Positions 17,355-26,423 of a stretch of 64,000 nucleotides of DNA are shown here, one piece after another. The notes beneath the pieces are model-generated. The model was not told where the DNA came from. It ran no database searches and was given only the letters and a program-made list of their open reading frames with translations. The stretch lies in contig NZ_LT964761.1 in assembly GCF_900240275.1 (NCBI RefSeq), positions 1,205,246-1,269,245 of the forward strand. The letters are read 5' to 3'. The position numbers were made by a program, and so were the translations under genes. Position 1 is the first letter of the stretch, and each line of letters starts with the position of its first letter. The stretch comes from [Lactobacillus] timonensis (GTDB lineage: Bacteria; Bacillota; Bacilli; Lactobacillales; Lactobacillaceae).

Positions 17355-17921
17355 TTATGCATGGCCTAATTGTGGGTGGCATTTTTTCCAGCGTTGAGCT
17401 ATTTTCATCCGTAACGGCACACGGCTGCCACGATGAGCGTAGTGGTTGAGTACGGCTGCGATTAGGAGGGCGAGTGGTTCGTCTACTGGACGGTCAATAG
17501 TCAGTTCACTCACGGTCAGACCACTTTTCTCGACGGGCTTAATTTCGCAAACCAAGCGACGCCCCTGAAAAATACGGTAGCGCCCCTGTGTACCGCTACC
17601 AACGATGACCCAATTTAAACCGCGAATGTAAACTAATTCCCGTGAAAAACCGAGAGATAGCCCGACATAGCCGACGAGTTGGTTGTGCTGGAAGAGGTGA
17701 AAACGGGGAAGTAATCCTAGGGACGCCTGCTTGATTTCAGCGAGCAGTTGTCCGCTAATGGTGTAAAGCGATAAGACGTCGGCACGTAACCCCCAGCGAC
17801 CCGTTAGCAAGTAGGCTTGTTGGCCATGCAAGTCATGAACCACAGTGACACTTCGCCCACTAGCCGTCTGGCTGCGTAGATATAACTTTCTCACCTGGAA
17901 ACGCCCCCAATCATTAATCAT
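17355..17921 (-). CDS. hypothetical protein, possibly LURP-one-related / tubby-like fold
   Basis: A 188-residue soluble protein. The pattern of short beta-strand blocks (RKLYLRSQ, SVTVVHDLHGQQAYLLTGRWG, RYRIFQGRRLVCEIKPVE, YELTID-like repeats) and an alpha-helical C-terminus (LALLIAAVLNHY) resemble the LURP-one-related family, whose function in bacteria is unknown. The assignment is from general pattern, not a firm motif. ATG 17921 is preceded by a weak ribosome binding site. It converges on pcp across the split terminator. Confidence 0.7.
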   Translation of the reverse strand: MINDWGRFQVRKLYLRSQTASGRSVTVVHDLHGQQAYLLTGRWGLRADVLSLYTISGQLLAEIKQASLGLLPRFHLFQHNQLVGYVGLSLGFSRELVYIRGLNWVIVGSGTQGRYRIFQGRRLVCEIKPVEKSGLTVSELTIDRPVDEPLALLIAAVLNHYAHRGSRVPLRMKIAQRWKKCHPQLGHA

Positions 17922-18050
17922 AACTTTATTTTATCAGGGGTGAAGAGGGAAAGATAGGTAGCTAGTTAGAATTTAACGGAAACGTTATGATAGTGGTACT
18001 ACTGCGTGAGGCCGACTAACTTATGATAAAATAGCGTTGAGGTGCTGAAA

Positions 18051-18737
18051 GTGAAACAGTTGATTAATAACGATTGGTGGCCAGTTTTAGAGCCACAATT
18101 TGAGTCCCAAAATTATGCCCAGTTGCATGACTTTTTGGTTCAGGAGTACTCTCATCAGACCATTTACCCGGAGATGCACCACATCTTCCAGGCGTTTGAG
18201 TGGACTCCCTTTAGTAAAACTAAGGTGGTTATCCTGGGTCAGGATCCTTACCATGGTCCTCACCAGGCGCATGGCTGTAGCTTCTCTGTAATGCCTGGAG
18301 TTGCTGTGCCCCCTTCATTGAAAAACATTTATAAGGAGTTGCAAGATGACGTGGGTTGTACCCCGGTCAACCATGGTTATCTTAAAAAATGGGCTGACCA
18401 GGGAGTTTTGCTACTCAACTCGGTGTTGACGGTTCGTGCTGGGCAAGCGTATTCTCATCGTGGCCACGGCTGGGAACAAATTACCGATGCGGCCATCGCA
18501 GCCTTGTCTGACCGTCCACGGCCGGTGATCTTCATCTTGTGGGGACGGGCAGCGCGTAATAAGGCTCAGCTGATTGATCGGTCACGCAACATTATTTTTG
18601 AATCAGCACACCCTAGCCCGTTGTCGGCCTACCACGGCTTCTTTGGTTCCAAGCCATTTTCGAAAACTAACCGTGCGCTCGAGTCAATGGAAGAACAGCC
18701 TATTGATTGGCAACTGCCGGACCATGTTACTGAATAA
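18051..18737 (+). CDS. ung: uracil-DNA glycosylase
   Basis: Removes uracil from DNA, starting base excision repair. The 228 residues contain the water-activating motif [13 protein letters not shown] with catalytic Asp, and the DNA-intercalating loop [14 protein letters not shown] 18051 is chosen over GTG 18042 because GAGGTG (18039-18044) is spaced correctly only for the former. pta follows 14 bases downstream, probably in one transcript with tsaE and the acetyltransferase, an arrangement conserved in lactobacilli. Confidence 0.96.
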   Translation: MKQLINNDWWPVLEPQFESQNYAQLHDFLVQEYSHQTIYPEMHHIFQAFEWTPFSKTKVVILGQDPYHGPHQAHGCSFSVMPGVAVPPSLKNIYKELQDDVGCTPVNHGYLKKWADQGVLLLNSVLTVRAGQAYSHRGHGWEQITDAAIAALSDRPRPVIFILWGRAARNKAQLIDRSRNIIFESAHPSPLSAYHGFFGSKPFSKTNRALESMEEQPIDWQLPDHVTE

Positions 18738-18751
18738 GAGGAGGAATACAC

Positions 18752-19726
18752 ATGAGTTTCATTGATACATTAAAAACTAAAATTGGTCAACAGAAAAAAA
18801 CGATCGTCTTCCCCGAAGGCGGGGATCCCCGTGTATTAACTGCTGCTGCCAAGTTAGCCAATGAAAAACTAATTGTTCCACTAGTGTTGGGAAGCAACGA
18901 TGAAATTAAACAGGCGGCTCAAGAAGCCCAGTTGGACTTAAGTGGGGTGAGAACCTTAGACCCCGCATCTTATCCGGCAGCTGACAGGCAAGCAATGCAT
19001 GATGCCCTCCTCAAGCGGCGCAAGGGTAAGAACACGACTGAAGAAGTGGACCAGATGCTCGCGGATGTTTCTTACTTTGCCACCATGCTTGTTTACATGG
19101 GCAAAGTTGACGGGATGGTCTCTGGCGCGGTTCATTCTACTGGGGACACGGTCCGTCCTGCATTACAAATCATTAAAACTAAACCGGGTGTTAAGCGGAT
19201 TAGTGGAGCCTTTATTATGCAAAAGGGTAACCAACGCTACGTCTTTGCCGACTGTGCAATTAACATCGAACTAGATGCGGCTACCATGGCAGAAGTAGCG
19301 ATTGAAAGTGCACAGACCGCTAAATTATTTGGCATTGATCCGGCAGTAGCCATGCTGAGTTTTTCCACTAAGGGCTCTGCAAAGGGTGAAATGGTAACTA
19401 AGGTTCAAGAAGCAACTGCGTTGGTTCACCGCCAAGAACCTGACCTGGCAGTAGATGGCGAACTTCAATTTGACGCAGCAATCGTACCAGCAGTTGGAAA
19501 GTTAAAGGCACCTGATTCCGCTGTTGCGGGTCATGCGAATGTTTTCGTCTTCCCAAGTTTGGAAGCCGGCAACATTGGGTACAAGATTGCTCAACGTTTA
19601 GGTGGCTTTACCGCTGTTGGACCGATTTTACAGGGACTGAATGCGCCAATTGCGGACTTGTCAAGGGGAGCAAGTGCTGATGATATCTATCAGGTAGCAA
19701 TTATCACTGCTGCCCAAGCCCTTTAA
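18752..19726 (+). CDS. pta: phosphate acetyltransferase
   Basis: Interconverts acetyl-CoA and acetyl phosphate. In heterofermenters it links the phosphoketolase product acetyl phosphate to acetyl-CoA and to ethanol formation. The 324 residues match the short single-domain Pta class; motifs KTIVFPEGGDPRVL at the start and SFSTKGSAKGEMV near residue 205 are typical. ATG 18752 follows AAGAGGAGG. Confidence 0.96.
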   Translation: MSFIDTLKTKIGQQKKTIVFPEGGDPRVLTAAAKLANEKLIVPLVLGSNDEIKQAAQEAQLDLSGVRTLDPASYPAADRQAMHDALLKRRKGKNTTEEVDQMLADVSYFATMLVYMGKVDGMVSGAVHSTGDTVRPALQIIKTKPGVKRISGAFIMQKGNQRYVFADCAINIELDAATMAEVAIESAQTAKLFGIDPAVAMLSFSTKGSAKGEMVTKVQEATALVHRQEPDLAVDGELQFDAAIVPAVGKLKAPDSAVAGHANVFVFPSLEAGNIGYKIAQRLGGFTAVGPILQGLNAPIADLSRGASADDIYQVAIITAAQAL

Positions 19727-19740
19727 CCGGAGGCGGTTTG

Positions 19741-20199
19741 ATGAAAGAATTAATGATGACTAGTCGAGATGCTACCATTAACCTCGGCAGGAAAATTGCT
19801 AGTCAGTTACGTGCTGGGGACGTAATTGTTCTCAAAGGCGACCTTGGTGCGGGAAAGACCACGTTCACTAAGGGACTAGCTGCTGGCTTAGGGATCCCCG
19901 ACATGATTAAGAGTCCTACCTTTACCATTATTCGTGAATACCGGAATGGGCGGCTGCCGCTTTATCACATGGACGTATACCGGCTAGAAAATGGTGGTGG
20001 TGACGAGCTCGGGTTAGAAGAGTATTTCGATGGCGACGGGGTTTCTGTTGTTGAGTGGCCCCAGTACGTGGCTGATGAATTGCCGGCCGAATACCTCGCA
20101 ATTAACTTTCAACGAACCACCAAGGAAAGTTCGCGGGTCATTAGTCTGCAGCCGCACGGAAAACACTTTGAACGGCTGGTAGAGGGACTGGAAAAGTAA
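19741..20199 (+). CDS. tsaE: tRNA threonylcarbamoyladenosine biosynthesis ATPase TsaE
   Basis: TsaE is the small P-loop ATPase that works with TsaB, TsaC and TsaD to place t6A at position 37 of ANN-decoding tRNAs. The 152 residues have a Walker A motif GDLGAGKTTFTKGL (about 34-47), the family's SPTFTIIREY, and HMDVYRL. ATG 19741 follows GGAGGCGGTTTG. It overlaps the next gene by one base and is usually adjacent to pta in this group. Confidence 0.95.
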   Translation: MKELMMTSRDATINLGRKIASQLRAGDVIVLKGDLGAGKTTFTKGLAAGLGIPDMIKSPTFTIIREYRNGRLPLYHMDVYRLENGGGDELGLEEYFDGDGVSVVEWPQYVADELPAEYLAINFQRTTKESSRVISLQPHGKHFERLVEGLEK

Positions 20200-20717
20200 T
20201 GACTGAAGAAGAAACAGAAGTACGAATTTTGCCGGCAAAACCAGCTGATGCGTCCGCACTGGTGGCGTTTCTCAAACAAGCCAGCAAGGAAAGCAACGCC
20301 GTTCAGATTACCAACTTACAGCAGCTGACGGCTGCTAATGAAATGGACCAATTGCGGGCCATTAGCAGAAGTAATAGCTGTGAAGTTGTTGTCGCACGTC
20401 TCGGCAAGCAAGTGATCGGGGTGGCAACAATCATGGTTGACGCTGATGACCCCACTACCGGGGAGCTAGGGTTACTGGTTGGCAAAGAGTTTTGGCACCA
20501 GGGCTTAGGTACGGTCTTGCTAGCAACCATCCTTGACTGGTATAGTCACGGTAGTGAATTAACATCATTGGTACTTGACGTGTTTGCGGATAATGAGCGG
20601 GCAATCGACTTGTACCACCGTTACGGCTTTGTTGAGAATGGTATCAGCAATTATTCGACTGAAAAGGGCAGTCCTCGGCAACTAGTTCACATGGTATACA
20701 TGAAAAAAAGTAATTAA
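20199..20717 (+). CDS. GNAT-family N-acetyltransferase
   Basis: A 172-residue GNAT enzyme. The acetyl-CoA binding loop is seen as VGKEFWHQGLGTVLL (Q-x-x-G-x-G/A type) and the C-terminal segment ADNERAIDLYHRYGFVENG is the usual GNAT motif B. The acceptor is unknown; it could be a protein, spermidine-like amine or amino acid. ATG 20199 overlaps the tsaE stop, so it is translationally coupled. A strong terminator follows. Confidence 0.9.
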   Translation: MTEEETEVRILPAKPADASALVAFLKQASKESNAVQITNLQQLTAANEMDQLRAISRSNSCEVVVARLGKQVIGVATIMVDADDPTTGELGLLVGKEFWHQGLGTVLLATILDWYSHGSELTSLVLDVFADNERAIDLYHRYGFVENGISNYSTEKGSPRQLVHMVYMKKSN

Positions 20718-20723
20718 GCATAA

Positions 20724-20769
20724 AAAATCCTGGATCAGTGGTAGTCACCACTAGTCCAGGAATTTTTTG
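20724..20769. terminator. bidirectional terminator between convergent genes
   Basis: AAAATCCTGGA pairs with TCCAGGAATTTT around an inner GTGGTAGTCACCAC palindrome. A-tract and T-tract flank it, serving the acetyltransferase gene (+) and the LacI gene (-). Confidence 0.88.
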
Positions 20770-21774
20770 TTAAAGGGAAGGCCGGTCAACAACGTTAACT
20801 GGCAAGATGGTAGTTGGACCACCACATTTTCTGGTCTGAATTTGGTTGAGTAGTTGGTGGGCGGCAATGTTACCCATTAACTCCATATCTTGTTTCAACA
20901 GGTAAACTCCATCACTGACGTACTGTGACCAAGACCAGTCGTCAAAACTGATTAAACCAAAGTCCTGGGGAAAGTTAAGGTGCCGCTGTTGACAGATACT
21001 GAGAATATCAAATAAGACTGGGCCCATTAGGGAAATAACGGCTGTCCGTCCACGAAGACGAGCTAGTTGTTGTGGAAAGACGTCTGCCAGCCATTGACGA
21101 TCGTGGCCACGAGTTTCAATATTGTGAAAACTGAGGCCCAGCTCGTTAGCGATGGATTGCAGACCACTGATGCGGGGAATTTGCCCCGAAGCTTGAGCAA
21201 AGTGAGCACTGATAGCCAAAATGTTGTCATAGCCGCGCTGTTGGATAGTTCTGCCAACTTGGTAGCAGGCATCACAATTAGCACTGGTAACCATGCTGAT
21301 ATTAGCAGGAAGATCGTCTACCTCTCTGTCGACCACCACTAGGGGAATGTTGCGGTCAACGATGGACGCAAACTGCTTGTAATAACGTGAATCCGGCTGG
21401 ACAATAATGCCATCTACCTGAAGCTCGTACAGCCGTTCCAGGGACCGTTTTTCACTTAAGAGTGAGTTGTTAGTGTTCATCAGAACAATATCGTACCCTA
21501 CTGGTTGGAGAACATCACCAATTCCCTTTGCTAACAGAGTCGAAAAGACATTACCGATATCACCAACGAGAACTCCCACCGTATGGCTTTTCCGGGTCCG
21601 CAAGCGACGGGCCGAGGCTGTGGGGAAAAAGTGAAGTTCCTTAATGGCTGCCTCGACTTTTTGGCGGGTTGCTGGGCGCATTTTTTCGTAATGCCCATTA
21701 ATAATCCGGGAAACCGTGGTGACTGAGACCCCGGCCTTATTTGCCACGTCCTTAATTGTGACACGTTCAATCAT
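20770..21774 (-). CDS. LacI-family transcriptional regulator of the gluconate locus
   Basis: The 334 residues have the LacI N-terminal helix-turn-helix (TIKDVANKAGVSVTTVSRIING) and a periplasmic-binding-protein-like effector domain (HTVGVLVGDIGNVFSTLLAKG onward). Lying just downstream of the gluconate permease and kinase genes on the same strand, it probably represses them and responds to gluconate or 6-phosphogluconate; the family analogues are GntR of E. coli and KdgR-like regulators. A terminator (21825-21854) separates it from gntP, so it likely has its own promoter. Candidate operators lie before gntK. Confidence 0.9.
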   Translation of the reverse strand: MIERVTIKDVANKAGVSVTTVSRIINGHYEKMRPATRQKVEAAIKELHFFPTASARRLRTRKSHTVGVLVGDIGNVFSTLLAKGIGDVLQPVGYDIVLMNTNNSLLSEKRSLERLYELQVDGIIVQPDSRYYKQFASIVDRNIPLVVVDREVDDLPANISMVTSANCDACYQVGRTIQQRGYDNILAISAHFAQASGQIPRISGLQSIANELGLSFHNIETRGHDRQWLADVFPQQLARLRGRTAVISLMGPVLFDILSICQQRHLNFPQDFGLISFDDWSWSQYVSDGVYLLKQDMELMGNIAAHQLLNQIQTRKCGGPTTILPVNVVDRPSL

Positions 21775-21824
21775 GTTTTATTCATCCTTCATTTCTGTCT
21801 AGTAATAGGATACACCAGTCAAAG

Positions 21825-21854
21825 AAAAACACCACCATTACGGTGGTGTTTTTT
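21825..21854. terminator. intrinsic terminator between gntP and the LacI gene
   Basis: AAAAACACCACC pairs perfectly with GGTGGTGTTTTT around ATTACG. It ends the gntK-gntP transcript on the minus strand. Confidence 0.88.
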
Positions 21855-21871
21855 CGTTGCTTAAACGTCGC

Positions 21872-23215
21872 TTAAACAAAGAGCGAAATGGCATAAACCG
21901 CACCCAGACCAGCGATGGCCAGGACAGATGTTAACGTTGACCATGAGAGAAGTGTTTCCTTCAGTGAAAGGCCAAAGTATTCTTTGATCATCCAGAAACC
22001 CGCGTCGTTGACGTGGTCGCAGAACACCGAACCAGCACCAATACTGAGAACCATCAGTGCTGACATTGCCGAGTTAGCACCATATTGCTGGGCCATTGGC
22101 GCAACCAGACCAGCAGCAGTCATGGCGGCAACGGTCGATGAACCGAGCGATACCCGCAGTAGTGCGGTAATGATCCAGGCAGCTAAGATTGGTGACATGT
22201 GGGTAGAAGCAAAGAGGGTGGAAATGTACTTGGAAATTCCCCCGTCGACCAGGACTTGCTTGAAGGCCCCACCACCACCGATGATCAGTAGCATGACCGC
22301 AATCTGCTTTACTGATAAGACCATTGAATCGGTAACTTCCTTCATCGTCTTTGACCGGTGGATTCCCATCGTGTACACCGCCAATAGTAGTGAAAGAAGC
22401 ATTGCTAGGTCAGGAGCACCGACAAACTGGATAAATTCGTTTACTGGATTATGTTTTGACAAAACAAATGAGCAAATGGTTGCAAAGGCAATCAGGATGA
22501 CAGGCATCATGGCTGTCAGAACCGAGATTCCGAAACCTGGTGTTTCATCTAGCTGAAATTCACGGTATTCACCAAGAACTGAAATATCCGTGTTCTTCCG
22601 GTAGACTTGCGGGTAAACTTTCTTCAAAAACCAGTTGAAGCCTGGACCGGCAATTAGGATCGTTGGAATAGCAGCAATAATTCCGAGCAAAAGGACGTGG
22701 CCGAGGTTAGCGCCAAGGATGTCGGTGATTGCTGTTGGTGCCGGGTGCGGTGGTAAAAACGCATGGGTTGTGTTCAACGTTGCCGCCATTGGAATACCCA
22801 GGTATATTAACGGCATGTCCAGTTCACGCGCGATGATGAAAATAATTGGTAAAACAACAACCAGACCAACTTCAAAGAAGAGGGCCAACCCAATAATAAA
22901 GGAAGCCAGGATAACAGCAACCTGAATCCAGCGCCGACCGAACTTGTCAATCAAGGTCGTTGCAATCCGGTAACCACCACCGGCATCTGAAACCAGTTGA
23001 CCGAGCATTGACCCAAAACCAAAGATAATTGCCAAGTGGCCGAGTTGACCGCCAATACCAGCTTCAATTGTCGTAGGGATCTTAGTCAGAGGCAACCCCA
23101 GTAAGAGTGCGGTAATAAAGGACGTAATGATGAGGGCAACAAAGGTGTTGAGCTTCAGCTTGATAATCATAAAGATAAGCAGCAGAACACCAATTAACAC
23201 AATGAGTAAGGGCAT
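21872..23215 (-). CDS. gntP: gluconate:H+ symporter (GntP family)
   Basis: A 447-residue membrane permease with about 12 helices that imports gluconate with protons. Family hallmarks include the N-terminal repeat of GLPLTKIPTTIEAGIGGQLGHLAIIFGFGSMLG and the conserved AFLPPHPAPTAITDILGAN and DHVNDAGFWMIKEYF segments. ATG 23215 follows AGGAGGA. It lies 18 bases after gntK in one transcript; gluconate enters the phosphoketolase pathway after phosphorylation. Confidence 0.95.
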   Translation of the reverse strand: MPLLIVLIGVLLLIFMIIKLKLNTFVALIITSFITALLLGLPLTKIPTTIEAGIGGQLGHLAIIFGFGSMLGQLVSDAGGGYRIATTLIDKFGRRWIQVAVILASFIIGLALFFEVGLVVVLPIIFIIARELDMPLIYLGIPMAATLNTTHAFLPPHPAPTAITDILGANLGHVLLLGIIAAIPTILIAGPGFNWFLKKVYPQVYRKNTDISVLGEYREFQLDETPGFGISVLTAMMPVILIAFATICSFVLSKHNPVNEFIQFVGAPDLAMLLSLLLAVYTMGIHRSKTMKEVTDSMVLSVKQIAVMLLIIGGGGAFKQVLVDGGISKYISTLFASTHMSPILAAWIITALLRVSLGSSTVAAMTAAGLVAPMAQQYGANSAMSALMVLSIGAGSVFCDHVNDAGFWMIKEYFGLSLKETLLSWSTLTSVLAIAGLGAVYAISLFV

Positions 23216-23233
23216 TTTAAATCCTCCTAAAAG

Positions 23234-24754
23234 TTAGTTTTGCTGTAATTGAGCAATTTGACCGTAAGCGGGAGTCAGGACCTTTTCCAGCGACTTGAAA
23301 AGTGGCAGGTATCGCTGGTAAGTGTCCACAGCGCTGCTTTGTGGCTGATATGATTGTTGATCGCCGATGAAGTTTTGAACGGCAGCATAGTTTTCCACCA
23401 TCCCGAGCGACTTCATTGCCACCATGGTTGCGCCGAGACATCCAGACTCAAATGCCTGGGGAATATTGACGGGACAGTTCAGGATATCGGCCAACATTTG
23501 CCGCCAAACTGGTGATTGTGAGAATCCGCCGGTTGCGGTGACACTAGTTGGTTGTCCCACCAGGTCGCAGACGGCTTCAAATACCGTCGCAATATTCATA
23601 TTGATACCTTCCAGAACTGCTCGAAGCATATCGGCTCGCGTGTGCAGGTTGGTTAAGCCAAAGAAGCTGCCGCGGGCACTAGCATTCCATAGCGGTGCTC
23701 GTTCGCCACCGAGGAATGGGTGGAAAATAAGACCATGAGCACCGGCAGGAACGTTTGCAATGACGTCGTTAGCTAAGGTGTAGGCGTCAGTTTTTTCGTT
23801 CTTAACGGCACTGGCGTCCACCAGGTGTTCAACAGCCCACTGGAAAACATCACCGCCGTTGTTAAGTGGACCACCGATAACCCACAAACCGCGATCCAGA
23901 GCGTAGCAGAATAAGCGTTGCTGGGGATCAATTAGTGGTTGATTGCTTATTACCCGGACACCAGCTGAAGTACCAATTGTGATGGCAACGGTATCTTGTT
24001 TGATCGCGCCGACCCCCAAGTTTGAAAGCGCACCGTCGAAGGCCCCGTAAACAAATGGAGTATCTGCTGGAATTCCCATCGCCGTTGCAGCTTTGGAATT
24101 GAGGCCTCGCTCCTGAGTTGTCCCCGAAACAATGGTTGGTAATTGCTGGCGAGCGATTCCAGTTTCTTTCAGCGCTTTGTCGTCCCAGTTGGAGGTTTTG
24201 ATATTCATCATCCCGGTGCAGCTGGCAATTGAAATATCGACTTTGAAGACGCCAAAGAAACGGGCAAAAAGATACGATTTAATATCACCAATGAAATCAG
24301 CTGTTGCGAGTTGGTCGGGGTGTTCATCCTTCAACCAGAGCAGTTTCGTCAATGGCGACATCGGGTGAATGGGAGTCCCGGTACGTTCATATAACTGCTT
24401 ACCCAGCGGTGTCTTTTTAAGTTGGTCAGCTTGGTGACGGGCTCGCGTGTCTGCCCAGGTCATCGCCCGAGTGAGGGGCTGCAAGTGCTTGTCCAGGAGG
24501 ATCAAACTCTGGTTAGCTGAGGAAAAAGAGACAGCCGTTAACTGGTCATTATCAAAATTAAGCTGTGCGGCCGCGTCATGAATAACCTTTTCTACTGCCG
24601 TCCCAATCTGTTGAGGATCCTCTTCCGCCATTCCGTTAATATCACGGTAGAGAGGGTAGCCCTGACTAAATTTGCCAATAACGTGGGCGTGTTCGTCATA
24701 TAAAATCGCCTTGGTGCTGGTTGTCCCAACATCCACACCGATTAAATAGTTCAT
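23234..24754 (-). CDS. gntK: gluconokinase (FGGY carbohydrate kinase)
   Basis: Phosphorylates gluconate to 6-phosphogluconate. The 506 residues contain the FGGY nucleotide and sugar motifs: N-terminal LIGVDVGTTSTKAILYD, PHPMSPLTKLLWLK-like substrate region and the C-terminal ATGGFSQSPVWRQMLADI. ATG 24754 is selected because AAAGGAG lies 8 bases upstream and the product then starts at the first beta strand; a longer frame to 24835 would run through the promoter. It is the first gene of gntK-gntP. The product feeds 6-phosphogluconate dehydrogenase, which is not encoded here. Confidence 0.93.
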   Translation of the reverse strand: MNYLIGVDVGTTSTKAILYDEHAHVIGKFSQGYPLYRDINGMAEEDPQQIGTAVEKVIHDAAAQLNFDNDQLTAVSFSSANQSLILLDKHLQPLTRAMTWADTRARHQADQLKKTPLGKQLYERTGTPIHPMSPLTKLLWLKDEHPDQLATADFIGDIKSYLFARFFGVFKVDISIASCTGMMNIKTSNWDDKALKETGIARQQLPTIVSGTTQERGLNSKAATAMGIPADTPFVYGAFDGALSNLGVGAIKQDTVAITIGTSAGVRVISNQPLIDPQQRLFCYALDRGLWVIGGPLNNGGDVFQWAVEHLVDASAVKNEKTDAYTLANDVIANVPAGAHGLIFHPFLGGERAPLWNASARGSFFGLTNLHTRADMLRAVLEGINMNIATVFEAVCDLVGQPTSVTATGGFSQSPVWRQMLADILNCPVNIPQAFESGCLGATMVAMKSLGMVENYAAVQNFIGDQQSYQPQSSAVDTYQRYLPLFKSLEKVLTPAYGQIAQLQQN

Positions 24755-24774
24755 TGGTTTCTCCTTTCGGCTGA

Positions 24775-24864
24775 TGAAAGCGTTTTGGTTTATCGTTACA
24801 CCCGATAATATACAAAACCTGGTAAGCGTTGTCAATGCTATTATGGAAATAATTAAAACGTTTT
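24775..24864 (-). promoter_or_regulatory. gntKP promoter with cre-like and LacI-type operators
   Basis: On the minus strand TTGACA (24835-24830), 17 bases and TATATT (24812-24807) form a near-consensus promoter. Three sites look like LacI/CcpA operators: TGAAAGCGTTTTGG (24775-24788) downstream, TGGTAAGCGTTGTCA (24820-24834) covering the -35 element with one mismatch to a cre consensus, and the perfect palindrome AAAACGTTTT (24855-24864) upstream. This fits repression by the local LacI protein plus catabolite control. Confidence 0.72.
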
Positions 24865-24870
24865 CTTAAA

Positions 24871-24903
24871 AAACAAAAAACCACCCAACAACTGTTGAGT
24901 GGT
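24871..24903 (-). terminator. terminator of the HAD/exonuclease operon
   Basis: On the minus strand CCACTCAACAG pairs with CTGTTGGGTGG, with GTTTTTTGTTTTTT after it, 20 bases beyond the HAD gene stop. Confidence 0.85.
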
Positions 24904-24921
24904 AAAAGATAGTGAATGAGA

Positions 24922-25725
24922 CTATATCTTGAGCTTATCTGCAAGGGTGAGTAGAACGCCCTGCTGATTGTTGGATGGGGCAACGTGGGTAGCAACTTTC
25001 CGAACGTGCTGTGGTGCGTTGGCCATCGCGTATGATTCGCCTGCTAATTTAAACATTGAGAGGTCATTTTCATTGTCACCAAAGACTAACAGGTCATCAC
25101 CACTTAATTGCCAGTGATGCAGGAGTTTTCGGAGGCCATTGCCCTTGTTCATGTGCGGAATAATGAGATCGATTGCGCCATATCCACTGACCGTTGGCTG
25201 GATTAGCCCCGCAAACTTATTGTTGAAATGTTTGATAAATGTGGAAGTTTGTTTGGCTGGCAGTGTCAAGGCAAACTTAAAGACATTCTCGGGAATGTCG
25301 GCAAGGGATTGGATAGTCTGGAGACGTGAATAGTATTGCTGGAACATATTGTGTTGCTTTGGCGGAACATCATCCATGATGTAGGCAGAATGGCGAGCAC
25401 ACATTGTAAAGTAAGTCGCTGGTTGACGACGGAGAAAAGTGAAGACGGCTGTCACCACTGCGGGTGGTAACTGGCTGCTAGCAATTTCCTTGCCGTGCCG
25501 GTCGACCACCAACACGCCATTTTCCGCGACAAAACCTAGTTCAGCAGCATGCTCAGGAAAAAGCCCTTTTAAGAAGGCATACTGGTCACCGCTAGCAACG
25601 ATGAACTGGATTTGCTGGCGTTGCATTTTGCGAAGCACTTTGGTAAAGAGTGAGCGATCGTAGTCACGCTGATCGGTTAAAAAGGTGCCATCAATATCGA
25701 CGGCGACTGCTTTGAACATGGTCAT
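24922..25725 (-). CDS. Cof-type HAD-IIB family hydrolase
   Basis: A 267-residue sugar-phosphate-type phosphatase. The nucleophile motif I is AVDIDGTFLTD, and motif IV is FGDNENDLSMFKLAG. The HAD-IIB cap domain lies between. Substrate is unknown; close relatives dephosphorylate sugar phosphates or flavin and pyridoxal phosphates. ATG 25725 follows GGAGGAATGACC, and the gene begins 11 bases after the exonuclease stop, so the two form an operon. Confidence 0.92.
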   Translation of the reverse strand: MTMFKAVAVDIDGTFLTDQRDYDRSLFTKVLRKMQRQQIQFIVASGDQYAFLKGLFPEHAAELGFVAENGVLVVDRHGKEIASSQLPPAVVTAVFTFLRRQPATYFTMCARHSAYIMDDVPPKQHNMFQQYYSRLQTIQSLADIPENVFKFALTLPAKQTSTFIKHFNNKFAGLIQPTVSGYGAIDLIIPHMNKGNGLRKLLHHWQLSGDDLLVFGDNENDLSMFKLAGESYAMANAPQHVRKVATHVAPSNNQQGVLLTLADKLKI

Positions 25726-25736
25726 TCCTCCTGAAG

Positions 25737-26273
25737 CTAGCCGCGCATGGTAATAAACGGCCGAATTTGTTGAGCACCATATTGTTGCGTTTCGGTAATC
25801 AGAATATTAGCACAAGCCTGGGCGTCATCAAGAGCATTGTGGTGGTGGTGCAAGTTGATATTTAACGCATCACAAACGGTATCCAGTTTATGGTTGACCA
25901 GGTTTGGTAAGAAGTACCGGCTAGTTTTGACAGTGTCGAGGGTCAAATACGCAGGGGTGACAAGACCATAGTGGGTAAGGGTAGCAGCCAGCACGCTGTT
26001 GTCAAAGCTATTATTATGAGCAATGACTAATTGGTCGGGAGTAAAAAATTGGTTGATATGCTGCCATACTTCCGGAAATAGCGGAGCGTTAGCCACGTCT
26101 TGTTCGTGAATGCCGTGAATTTGAACGTTTCGCCAAAAAAACTTAGTTTGTGGGTTGATCAGGGTATAAAATTCGTCAACTACTTGACTATTACGGACGA
26201 CCGCTAAAGCCAACGAACAAGCACTATATCGTTGCCCCGCAGCGGTTTCAAAATCCATTGCCACAAAATTCAT
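25737..26273 (-). CDS. DEDDh 3'-5' exonuclease (DNA polymerase III epsilon-like)
   Basis: A 178-residue exonuclease of the RNase T/DnaQ fold. The metal-binding residues are visible in order: Asp and Glu in AMDFETA (motif I), Asp in NNSFDNSVL (motif II) and His plus Asp in HHHHNALDDAQAC (motif III, DEDDh type). It lacks additional domains and is probably a repair or RNA/DNA-trimming nuclease rather than the replicative proofreader, which is part of PolC in this group. ATG 26273 follows AAAGGAGGACC. Confidence 0.9.
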   Translation of the reverse strand: MNFVAMDFETAAGQRYSACSLALAVVRNSQVVDEFYTLINPQTKFFWRNVQIHGIHEQDVANAPLFPEVWQHINQFFTPDQLVIAHNNSFDNSVLAATLTHYGLVTPAYLTLDTVKTSRYFLPNLVNHKLDTVCDALNINLHHHHNALDDAQACANILITETQQYGAQQIRPFITMRG

Positions 26274-26423
26274 GTGTGGTCCTCCTTTTGCTAAATCAAT
26301 TAAATTATACAGTCGACAGCAAAAATTACCAATTTAGCGCCTTTCCGCGAAACGCAAAGAGTTGAAACCATTCGGCAACACCGTTAAGATTAGTTCAGTA
26401 AAACCAATAATAGGAGATAAATA

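Larger units (their letters stand above)
15692..17355. terminator. bidirectional terminator split by an IS3 element
   Basis: The left arm AAAAACGTCATCGCG is at 15692-15706 and the right arm CGCGATGGCGTTTTT is at 17341-17355; they pair over 15 bases with one G-T wobble. They once formed a single hairpin ending pcp on the plus strand and the 17355-17921 gene on the minus strand. The element now occupies the loop, 1634 bases long. Confidence 0.75.

Noticed and set aside
21915-22556. 213-codon frame antisense to gntP
   Set aside because: It is a shadow of membrane-protein codon bias; the minus-strand frame encodes a complete gluconate permease.
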